NCBI GenBank assembly: GCA_013619005.1
Contig: JABXKY010000115.1
Coordinates: 1 to 6,182 of the forward strand
Direction of reading: 5' to 3'
DNA length: 6,182 nt
From: Candidatus Bathyarchaeota archaeon
GTDB lineage: Archaea > Thermoproteota > Bathyarchaeia > TCS64
Of this stretch, positions 1 to 5,043 are shown piece after piece (within the stretch, counting starts at the first letter, position 1; each line of letters starts with the position of its first letter). The translations under genes were made by a program, and so were the position numbers. A model generated the notes under the pieces. That model saw nothing but the letters and a program-made list of their open reading frames with translations, was not told the origin of the DNA and ran no database searches.

Positions 1-1147
1 CTTCCCTCGCTCGCTCCAGTTTATTAGGATCGGTAATCAGGTCTATGGCCGTGTATGCCAGCGCCTTCGCCCCGATTATCATGGCCTCGTGAGCCTGATC
101 CGTGGCGGTCATCTCTGTTCCACTTGGGCTATGTAATGTTACGTCCCCTATGTTGATGTAGCCGCTTAGGGCTGGCATCTCCTGGCTGACGTTTCCGAAA
201 TCTGTTGATGCACCGCTTTTGTGGGGCGTCATCTCCTCCGGGTATTCCACTCCCTCTAATCCCACGTTGAGCCTGAACAGGTCACTGAGAACCTTGTTGG
301 GTATCTTGTTCGCGTAGGTGTTGGCAACCTGGGTTACCTTGCTCTTGGTCCCTGTGGCCAACTCCGCGCCTTTGATGATGTCCTTGACCTTGCTGTATGT
401 CTCCTCCAGCATGGGCATTGAAGGTGCCCTAACGTAGAGGTGGGCTGACGCATAGTCCGGTATCGTGTTGGGGCTGTCGCCGCCGTGCTTGATGATTCCG
501 TGGATCCTGATGTCCCTGTTGATGTGCTGTCTCAGCGCGTTGATGCCCTGGAATGTGAGGATGACGCCTTCAAGAGCGTTCACGCCCTTCTCGGGCGCCG
601 CCCCGGCGTGGCTGCTCTTGCCGTGGAACTCCACGAGGAAGCTCTCACGGGCGTTGGAGGCGCCGTGGCTGCCCCATGCAGGCCCTGCATGGATCATCAA
701 GGATACATCTGCCTCCTTGATGTCCTCAATCATGACGACCTTGCCACCCGCGTTCTGAACAACGCCCTCCTCGGCTGGTGTCCCGTAGATTATTACCGTG
801 GCGCCGAGGTCTTCAATTATCTCGGCCAGTCCAACAGCCGCTCCGAAGGCTGACGCCGCTATGAGGTTGTGTCCACATGCGTGGCCTATCACTGGGAGGC
901 AATCATACTCGGCTAATATGCCGATTTTAAGTGTCCCCGACCCCTTCTGGGCGATGAACGCGGTGGTCATCCCGGCGACCCCCAGTTTCACTTCAAAACC
1001 ATATTTCTTAAGCTCCTCCACGAGAAGTCTGGACGCCTTGACCTCTTGGTGCCCCAACTCGGGCTCGCTGTGGATGCGTTTGCTGACCAATATGATGTCA
1101 TCTGTATGATCATCGATCAGTCTTCCTGCGGCTGCCTTGTAATCCAT
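1..1147 (-). CDS. M20D-family metal-dependent amidohydrolase/dipeptidase (PM20D2/AbgB-like), 3' end cut by window edge
   Basis: The reading frame runs open from an ATG at 1147 to the left edge, giving 382 codons; the family is usually about 390-400 residues, so only a short C-terminal tail should be missing. These cytosolic enzymes use a di-metal centre to hydrolyse amide bonds in N-acyl amino acids, dipeptides or aminobenzoyl-glutamate-like compounds. Visible motifs in order are AEYDCLP (79-85), GHACGHN (88-94), TPAEEG (123-128), MIHAGP (151-156), GKSSHAGAAPEKGVNAL (176-192, in the lid/dimerisation domain), STDFGNVS (314-321) and LHSPSG (338-343). Likely metal ligands, by family analogy, are Cys91, His93, Glu127, His153 and His339, all present. 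GHACGHN with the AEYD lead-in points to the PM20D2/AbgB branch. The substrate cannot be read from sequence. No Shine-Dalgarno precedes the ATG and a TATA-like element lies about 26 bases upstream, suggesting a leaderless message. The gene is divergent from the small ORF at 1259. Confidence 0.9.
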   Translation of the reverse strand, partial: MDYKAAAGRLIDDHTDDIILVSKRIHSEPELGHQEVKASRLLVEELKKYGFEVKLGVAGMTTAFIAQKGSGTLKIGILAEYDCLPVIGHACGHNLIAASAFGAAVGLAEIIEDLGATVIIYGTPAEEGVVQNAGGKVVMIEDIKEADVSLMIHAGPAWGSHGASNARESFLVEFHGKSSHAGAAPEKGVNALEGVILTFQGINALRQHINRDIRIHGIIKHGGDSPNTIPDYASAHLYVRAPSMPMLEETYSKVKDIIKGAELATGTKSKVTQVANTYANKIPNKVLSDLFRLNVGLEGVEYPEEMTPHKSGASTDFGNVSQEMPALSGYINIGDVTLHSPSGTEMTATDQAHEAMIIGAKALAYTAIDLITDPNKLERARE

Positions 1148-1167
1148 GTAGCACCCAAGTTCGTCAA

Positions 1168-1179
1168 GTAAATATAACA
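1168..1179 (-). promoter_or_regulatory. TATA-box candidate for the amidohydrolase gene
   Basis: Read on the minus strand this is TGTTATATTTAC, centred about 26-27 bases upstream of the ATG at 1147. At this archaeal spacing transcription would begin at or next to the A of the ATG. The bases just before the ATG (GGGTGCTAC) contain no good Shine-Dalgarno sequence at a normal distance, which fits a leaderless transcript. Confidence 0.6.
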
Positions 1180-1230
1180 CATCTGCCCAAATTCGGTTAA
1201 TTGGAAATAGATATTTTCCCTCCCCATTTG

Positions 1231-1241
1231 ATTATAAATAA
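1231..1241 (+). promoter_or_regulatory. TATA-box candidate for the small plus-strand ORF
   Basis: The plus-strand sequence ATTATAAATAA is centred about 23 bases upstream of the GTG at 1259, so a transcript would start close to that GTG. There is no Shine-Dalgarno between them. The 1148-1258 gap therefore seems to hold two back-to-back promoters, one for each flanking gene. Confidence 0.45.
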
Positions 1242-1258
1242 AATATTCACTCAGAACC

Positions 1259-1393
1259 GTGCAAAGCAGGGATCTTCTCATATCCAGTCCAGACTACGAC
1301 ATAGTGGCTGACAAAAGATGCCTAATGAAACTGGACGCCCTCCTTCTGTTCCATAGGAACATCCAGAAGGCCGGCATCGTGAATGAGCTTTAA
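1259..1393 (+). CDS. Small hypothetical protein, 44 residues, GTG start
   Basis: A GTG at 1259 opens a frame of 44 codons ending in TAA at 1391-1393. I recognise no family. The product begins MQSRDLLISSPDYDIVADKR and its second half, KRCLMKLDALLLFHRNIQKA, could form an amphipathic helix. It has one Cys (residue 21), no signal peptide and no clear membrane span. Support for a real gene is indirect: a TATA-like element at leaderless distance upstream, codon use like the neighbours (AGG and AGA for Arg, roughly 60 percent G or C at third positions), and a stop only four bases from the end of the convergent beta-subunit gene. An in-frame stop at 1235-1237 excludes a longer N-terminus. It could also be the remnant of a longer gene or a chance frame. 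Confidence 0.45.
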   Translation: MQSRDLLISSPDYDIVADKRCLMKLDALLLFHRNIQKAGIVNEL

Positions 1394-1410
1394 GGAGTTA
1401 CATGAACTCC
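1394..1410. repeat. Inverted repeat at the convergent gene ends
   Basis: GGAGTT (1394-1399) and AACTCC (1405-1410) form a perfect 6-base-pair stem around the 5-base spacer ACATG. It lies directly after the small ORF's stop and covers the stop codon of the beta-subunit gene (1398-1400). It might influence 3'-end formation of either transcript, but no T-run follows on either strand, so it is not a standard terminator and may be coincidental. Confidence 0.35.
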
Positions 1411-2246
1411 CTGAACAGCTTCTCCATGTCCCTGCGAATTGGCTGATTCACTAGTGTACCCTTTTTCAACGCGGGGAAGTTCTCCCTGTACGGTGCTTCC
1501 TCTGACTTGTAGAAAACGCCGATGGGGATCTTATCATCCCACTGCTCCGCTCTGAGGTAAGCCAAATCCCAGTCCTCAGGGTTGTGAGACGTGTCCTCGA
1601 GCTTGAACACCCTATCCCTATAGAACTCGTATGTGTTCACCTTGTTCCAGCTGATACACGGTTGCAGGACGTCCACCAGCGCGAACCCATCATGATTAAT
1701 CGCCTGCTTGAGGACCTCCTTGAAGTGGCTGAACTCTCCCACGTAGGCCCTTGAGACAAACGTTGCCCCCGCCGTCAACGCCTGTGTCAATGGGTTGATG
1801 GCCTTCTCCCAGCTACCTCTCGGGCTGGTCTTAGAGACGTACCCACGTTTACTCGTTGGGCTCGTCTGCCCAGTGGTGAGGCCGTATATTAGGTTGTTAT
1901 GGACGATGTATGTCAAGTCTACGTTCCTCCGAGCTGCGTGGGCGAAATGCCCCATCCCAATGTTGAAGGCGTCGCCGTCCCCAGCGAATCCGAGTACCGT
2001 CAAGTCGTGATTAGACAGTTTAATCGCCGTCGCTACTGGCAGGACCCTGCCGTGGATAGTGTGTATCCCGTTAACCCCGATATAGTCGGTGAACTTACCG
2101 TGGCACCCTATGCCGGTGACGGCTACGGCATCCCAGGGTTCTATGTTCAATTCGCCGAGGGTCTGCTTTACGACGTTCAGGATAGAAAAGTTTCCGCACC
2201 CTGGGCACCAAGTGTTGACCGCGGACGTATCATACCTTTTACTCAT
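1398..2246 (-). CDS. 2-oxoacid:ferredoxin oxidoreductase, beta subunit (thiamine diphosphate and [4Fe-4S] binding)
   Basis: This 282-residue chain is the catalytic subunit that binds thiamine diphosphate and a [4Fe-4S] cluster. The CPGCG motif (14-18), GIGCHGK (45-51) and PC at 196-197 supply four cysteines, Cys14, Cys17, Cys48 and Cys197, in the pattern of the Sulfolobus-type enzymes. GDGDAFNIGMGH (89-100) is the thiamine diphosphate/Mg motif, and IYGLTTGQTSPTS (120-132) is the conserved active-site loop. The complex decarboxylates a 2-oxoacid with CoA to acyl-CoA and CO2, and reduces ferredoxin. Sulfolobus-type enzymes often accept both pyruvate and 2-oxoglutarate, so the substrate here is open. 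The start ATG overlaps the alpha subunit's TGA in ATGA and is preceded by GGAGGTG with 5-base spacing, so translation is coupled to the upstream gene. The length is slightly under the roughly 305 residues I recall for Sulfolobus. Confidence 0.95.
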   Translation of the reverse strand: MSKRYDTSAVNTWCPGCGNFSILNVVKQTLGELNIEPWDAVAVTGIGCHGKFTDYIGVNGIHTIHGRVLPVATAIKLSNHDLTVLGFAGDGDAFNIGMGHFAHAARRNVDLTYIVHNNLIYGLTTGQTSPTSKRGYVSKTSPRGSWEKAINPLTQALTAGATFVSRAYVGEFSHFKEVLKQAINHDGFALVDVLQPCISWNKVNTYEFYRDRVFKLEDTSHNPEDWDLAYLRAEQWDDKIPIGVFYKSEEAPYRENFPALKKGTLVNQPIRRDMEKLFREFM

Positions 2247-3982
2247 CGCAGCACCTCCTTGACCTTGGACACCATCTCGTCCGGTGTCAGCGGTCTACCG
2301 TCGTACCTTAGACCCACGTTGTTAAAGCTGTAACCCGTGTTCAGCTTGATCAGGGTCCCCAACTCGGCTGTCCTGTTGTTCTCGAAGAGCACCGTCTCCC
2401 CTGATAGGTGTTCCATCAGTCCATCTGGGAATGGCTCCATGATCCTGACCTGAACGTACCTGACCTTTACTCCTTGACCAGATAGCAGCCCCATGGCCTC
2501 CAAGGCAGGTCCCTTGGTGGAGCCCCAGCCCACCATCGTGATGTCCGGGTCATCTGATCCGAAGGTCTTGATGGGGGATAGCTTGCCCGTCATCCTCCTG
2601 ATGTGTTCCTCCTTCCTGAACCGCTTGTCCACCATGAGACGTGTTGGCTCGGATTTGCTCGTGACGAAGCCCCTCTCGGTGTGCTCGTTGCTGTTTGATA
2701 GAACAAGTGCATTCTCCGTGCCGGGTACGGCCCTCGGGCTTACCCCGTCCTCAGTGAACTTGAACCTGAGGTACTCGTCGCCATCCCATTTCCTTATCAG
2801 GCTACCCCTAATGATGTCTACCTTGGATACATCGAACACCTCAACTGTCTCGTGGCTCTCGATGATCTCCTTGTCAGTCAACACGATGACCGGGATCTGG
2901 AACCTTTCCGCCAGGTTGAAAGCCTCCGCCGTGAGGAAGAAACACTCCTCGGCGTCCCCCGGGGCTAGGACTATCCTCTGGAACTCCCCATGGGCACCGT
3001 AGACCGCGAAGAGAAGGTCTCCCTGGGCTGAATACGTCGCGAGCCCCGTGCTTGGTCCAGGCCTCTGGCCCAACATGACTACGACCGGGTTCTCCTGAAT
3101 CGCCGCCATACTCAGCGCCTCGGTCATGAGGCAGAACCCTCCCCCCGAGGTAGATGTCATCGACCTGACCCCCGCGTATGAGGCGCCCACGGTCATGCAC
3201 ATGGCCGCTATCTCGTTCTCAGTCTGGATGACAACCGAGTCCGTCGCCTCGTCGTGCCCTGAAAAATAGTGAAGCACTGGGCTAGCAGGCGTCATGGGAT
3301 AGGCCGCGAGGAAGTTGCATCCCGCAGCCTGGGCTCCCAGGGCCACTGCCTCGTTTCCAGTTAGCCACATTCGCTCCGGGTTCTCACCCGCCTCGAGGGT
3401 ACACTGGAAACCATAATTGAACTCGATGACATTCTCCCAGCCCTTCTGGATGGCCTCGACGTTCATCGAGATGATCTTGTCCCGGCCCTCAAATGTCTCG
3501 GCTATAAGTCCCTTAAGTATATCAACGTCCAACCCGACAAGAGCTGCAACCGAGCCCAGGGCCACCGTGTTCCTCATGATCTTGGGGCCGCCGAGTTCAT
3601 CAACGATATCACTCAGTGGGACGGGGTAGTATGTTATGTCCCCTCTGGAACGCTCTTCATCTGGTATGGCGTCTTTCTCGTCGTAGATTATCCCCCCGCC
3701 GGGGTTGACCTCGTCCAGGTGACTGAAAATTGACTCTTTGTTCAGGGCCACAACCAGGTCAAGTTTTCCGCTGTTTGAGAAAACCTTCCTGCTGGAGCCC
3801 CTCAATGTGTAAAAGTTGTGTCCACCCCTTATGAGGCTGGGGTAGTCAATGGCGCCGTACGCGTAGAACCCGCCCCTCATCATTGCTTTACCCAGGAGCA
3901 TGCCGCTCCTGCTTATTCCCTGACCCGCCTCGCCTCCTATGAGAACGGTGACGGTGTCATCGATTAAACCGCTGCACCTCAT
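2243..3982 (-). CDS. 2-oxoacid:ferredoxin oxidoreductase, fused gamma-alpha subunit
   Basis: The 579-residue chain joins two domains in gamma-then-alpha order, as in the archaeal two-subunit enzymes (about 580-650 residues). The gamma domain, roughly residues 10-190, opens with VLIGGEAGQGISRSG (13-27) and DYPSLIRGGHN (46-56). The alpha part begins near 205 with WLTGNEAVALGAQAAGCNF and carries the substrate-loop motif as YPMTP (228-232), where YPITP is usual. SGGGFCLMTEA (279-289), RPGPSTGLAT (307-316), QGDLLFAVYGAHGE (320-333) and the C-terminal GRPLTPDE (562-569) are further family signatures. With the beta chain it forms the complete enzyme; no delta (ferredoxin-like) chain is encoded, so an external ferredoxin accepts electrons, probably including the one at 4107. 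The ATG at 3982 is the only in-frame start before residue 28. A GTGAT lies 5 bases upstream of it, and a GAGGTG oddly overlaps codons 1-3. The stop overlaps the beta start. Confidence 0.95.
   Translation of the reverse strand: MRCSGLIDDTVTVLIGGEAGQGISRSGMLLGKAMMRGGFYAYGAIDYPSLIRGGHNFYTLRGSSRKVFSNSGKLDLVVALNKESIFSHLDEVNPGGGIIYDEKDAIPDEERSRGDITYYPVPLSDIVDELGGPKIMRNTVALGSVAALVGLDVDILKGLIAETFEGRDKIISMNVEAIQKGWENVIEFNYGFQCTLEAGENPERMWLTGNEAVALGAQAAGCNFLAAYPMTPASPVLHYFSGHDEATDSVVIQTENEIAAMCMTVGASYAGVRSMTSTSGGGFCLMTEALSMAAIQENPVVVMLGQRPGPSTGLATYSAQGDLLFAVYGAHGEFQRIVLAPGDAEECFFLTAEAFNLAERFQIPVIVLTDKEIIESHETVEVFDVSKVDIIRGSLIRKWDGDEYLRFKFTEDGVSPRAVPGTENALVLSNSNEHTERGFVTSKSEPTRLMVDKRFRKEEHIRRMTGKLSPIKTFGSDDPDITMVGWGSTKGPALEAMGLLSGQGVKVRYVQVRIMEPFPDGLMEHLSGETVLFENNRTAELGTLIKLNTGYSFNNVGLRYDGRPLTPDEMVSKVKEVLR
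2251..2260 (-). promoter_or_regulatory. Strong Shine-Dalgarno site for the beta subunit
   Basis: The minus strand reads AAGGAGGTGC here, inside the last codons of the alpha gene. GGAGGTG matches the archaeal 16S 3' end closely and sits 5 bases before the beta ATG. It settles the beta start and indicates translation from the shared transcript. Confidence 0.8.
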
Positions 3983-3999
3983 ATAATATCACGAGAATT

Positions 4000-4014
4000 C
4001 TTGATATGATCAAG
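4000..4014. promoter_or_regulatory. Perfect palindrome, possible operator for the oxidoreductase operon
   Basis: CTTGAT-ATG-ATCAAG is a perfect inverted repeat with 6-base arms and a 3-base centre, 18 bases upstream of the gamma-alpha start codon. If the TATA-like element at 4024-4034 is used, the palindrome lies at the transcription start, a common place for archaeal repressors. The regulator is unknown and not evident in the window. Confidence 0.4.
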
Positions 4015-4016
4015 GT

Positions 4017-4026
4017 AACCTAGGTT
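4017..4026. promoter_or_regulatory. Second perfect palindrome, AACCTAGGTT
   Basis: This 10-base perfect palindrome lies 2 bases beyond the first one and touches the TATA-like element for the gamma-alpha gene. Two dyads side by side in a short intergenic region suggest a control site, but they are different sequences, so they would not be two copies of one operator. Chance occurrence in AT-rich DNA is possible. Confidence 0.3.
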
Positions 4027-4034
4027 TTTAACAG
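4024..4034 (-). promoter_or_regulatory. TATA-box candidate for the oxidoreductase operon
   Basis: On the minus strand the sequence CTGTTAAAAAC is centred about 46 bases before the ATG at 3982, predicting a start of transcription near 4001 and a leader of roughly 20 bases. An alternative is the TTTTAAAG at 4064-4071, which reads as a TATA-like element on both strands and would give a longer leader. Confidence 0.4.
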
Positions 4035-4064
4035 TTATCTAATCCTCAGCCTTTCTAGAAAACC

Positions 4065-4071
4065 TTTAAAA
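4065..4071 (+). promoter_or_regulatory. TATA-box candidate for the ferredoxin gene
   Basis: TTTAAAA is centred about 39 bases upstream of the ferredoxin ATG. Transcription would start near 4095, leaving a leader of about a dozen bases that just contains the ribosome site at 4097-4103. Confidence 0.5.
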
Positions 4072-4096
4072 CAACGCAGGTGGGCTCAGTTCTGTT

Positions 4097-4103
4097 AGGT
4101 GAT
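4097..4103 (+). promoter_or_regulatory. Shine-Dalgarno site for the ferredoxin gene
   Basis: AGGTGAT matches the archaeal anti-Shine-Dalgarno (16S ending in AUCACCUCC) and lies 3 bases before the ATG at 4107. It fixes the start of this short gene. Confidence 0.65.
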
Positions 4104-4106
4104 TAA

Positions 4107-4283
4107 ATGCCAACAGTTATAGTATCGGATGCATGTAACGGAGACGCTGTCTGCGTTGATATCTGCCCAATGAACGTATTTGATATGGTCGACGGTTTGT
4201 CATCTCCAGAGAGGGCTGACGACTGTATCATGTGTATGGCGTGCGTTAACGCATGCCCGACCCAGGCAATCACAGTCGAGTAA
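4107..4283 (+). CDS. Dicluster ferredoxin, 58 residues, Asp at one cluster I ligand position
   Basis: The ATG at 4107 opens 58 codons ending in TAA at 4281-4283, a typical size for small archaeal or clostridial-type ferredoxins, which are soluble electron carriers. The first motif is C10-x2-D13-x2-C16-x3-C20-P, and the second is C40-x2-C43-x2-C46-x3-C50-P. By the usual crossed ligation, cluster I would use Cys10, Asp13, Cys16 and Cys50, and cluster II would use Cys40, Cys43, Cys46 and Cys20. Asp in place of the second Cys is known from Pyrococcus furiosus and Sulfolobus-type ferredoxins, where that site holds a labile [4Fe-4S] or a [3Fe-4S] cluster. The gene is divergent from the oxidoreductase operon, which needs such an acceptor; this pairing is inferred from position. 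It has a good ribosome site, a TATA-like element upstream and a T-rich tract downstream. It lacks the N-terminal zinc-binding extension of Sulfolobus ferredoxins. Confidence 0.93.
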   Translation: MPTVIVSDACNGDAVCVDICPMNVFDMVDGLSSPERADDCIMCMACVNACPTQAITVE

Positions 4284-4293
4284 AATCTCTCGA

Positions 4294-4309
4294 CTTATTT
4301 ATTTTTTAT
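4294..4309 (+). terminator. T-rich terminator after the ferredoxin gene
   Basis: Eleven bases after the ferredoxin stop the plus strand reads CTTATTTATTTTTTAT, including a run of six T. Archaeal polymerases terminate at such oligo-T tracts without a hairpin. It lies in the 36-base gap before the convergent PhoU-like gene. Confidence 0.6.
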
Positions 4310-4319
4310 ATTAAACTGA

Positions 4320-4991
4320 TTAGCTTCGCCTTACGGCGATAGCCCTGACTATGTCAGCGGTGTTCTCACACCAGTCCGCGGCTGTCTCAATGGCGTCGAA
4401 GAACTCGTTCATGAGGATCAATGACCCCATGCTGAACCCCGGGAACTCCTCGTTTGCGAAGTGGAGCCTAACCTCACCGTACAGGTCATCGATGGTCTCC
4501 TCAAGCATCTCAACCTCGTCAGCCAAAGTTAACGCCCTTGATGGATTTTTAGGTAACGCGTTGATGCTCTGCTTGAGCACATCGACGCAATCAACATTTG
4601 CCTTGGCCATGTTCAATGTCGCTGTCTTGATCGAGTCCGGGGTCTTCTCGAATGGGATTGTCCTGAGTATCCTACCCGCCTCCTTTGACCAATCCGCGAT
4701 CTGGTCCACCGCCCGTACCAGCTCCATCAGGTCATCCCGTTCCTCAGGGTACATCTCTCCTTCAGTAAGCTCCCTCACCATTTTTCTTCGGAGCTCATCC
4801 GCCTCTCGCTCATACCTGCTGATATTCGTGAAAATGGCGCTTCCTTTCTCCTGATTACTATCGGATGCTACTTCGACCATTGTGTGAAGACTGATTGCGG
4901 CATTCTGGGTAAGGTCAAGGTGTTTTTCCACCATTTCAAGTACGCTTAATCCTCTTTTTGGGGCAAACCATCCAAATAATCTTCGAGACAT
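4320..4991 (-). CDS. PhoU-like DUF47 family protein, probable partner of the upstream transporter
   Basis: The 223-residue product has the length and all-helical character of the DUF47/PhoU-like family (about 200-225 residues), cytosolic proteins that regulate or accompany phosphate transporters. PhoU-type ExxxD metal-binding patterns are visible: E61-R-E-A-D65 within ISRYEREADELRRK (57-70), and in the second half E161-M-L-E-E-T-I-D168 within ADEVEMLEETIDDLYGEV (157-174). The linking VDQIADWSKEAGRI (95-108) and the closing FFDAIETAADWCENTADIV (197-215) are also family-like. No membrane span is present. It follows the transporter on the same strand after a 52-base gap, which fits co-transcription, although a TATA-like element in the gap could give it its own promoter. 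DUF47 genes more often accompany PiT-type transporters; here the partner is of the Na+/phosphate-cotransporter family. The N-terminus MSRRLFGWFAPKR is typical and supports the ATG at 4991. Confidence 0.88.
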   Translation of the reverse strand: MSRRLFGWFAPKRGLSVLEMVEKHLDLTQNAAISLHTMVEVASDSNQEKGSAIFTNISRYEREADELRRKMVRELTEGEMYPEERDDLMELVRAVDQIADWSKEAGRILRTIPFEKTPDSIKTATLNMAKANVDCVDVLKQSINALPKNPSRALTLADEVEMLEETIDDLYGEVRLHFANEEFPGFSMGSLILMNEFFDAIETAADWCENTADIVRAIAVRRS

Positions 4992-5022
4992 CCCGTTACC
5001 ACTTTATTTCTTACATCCTGTT

Positions 5023-5030
5023 CTATATAC
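5023..5030 (-). promoter_or_regulatory. TATA-box candidate for the PhoU-like gene
   Basis: On the minus strand GTATATAG is centred about 35 bases before the ATG at 4991, predicting a leader of under 10 bases. No strong Shine-Dalgarno precedes the ATG (GTGGTAACGGG), as expected for a leaderless or very short leader. It could supplement read-through from the transporter gene. Confidence 0.4.
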
Positions 5031-5043
5031 TTGTCTATCCGTT

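Noticed and set aside
465..1109. Plus-strand frames opposite the amidohydrolase (465-758, 485-853, 798-1109)
   Set aside because: They lie entirely antisense to a gene with a full set of M20 motifs. Their products are low-complexity and resemble no protein family.
1203..1219. GGAAAT...ATTTTCC imperfect hairpin
   Set aside because: The arms pair only with a bulge and are AT-rich, so this is likely by chance in an intergenic gap of this composition.
1259..1393. A short minus-strand extension or extra gene after the beta stop
   Set aside because: Only very short frames occur on the minus strand here (for example about 18 codons), without a ribosome site or promoter. The plus-strand frame is the better reading.
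2493..3002. Long 169-codon plus-strand frame opposite the gamma-alpha gene
   Set aside because: It is antisense to the conserved alpha domain and its Ser/Leu-rich product is what reverse-strand reading of this gene would give.
2874..3200. Minus-strand 108-codon frame overlapping the gamma-alpha gene out of frame
   Set aside because: It is embedded in a well-conserved part of the alpha domain, and its Gly/Arg/Pro-rich product looks like a frame shadow.
4351..4854. Plus-strand 167-codon frame opposite the PhoU-like gene
   Set aside because: It is antisense to a DUF47 protein with intact motifs, and its Ser-rich product matches the complement of the helical Glu/Asp codons.
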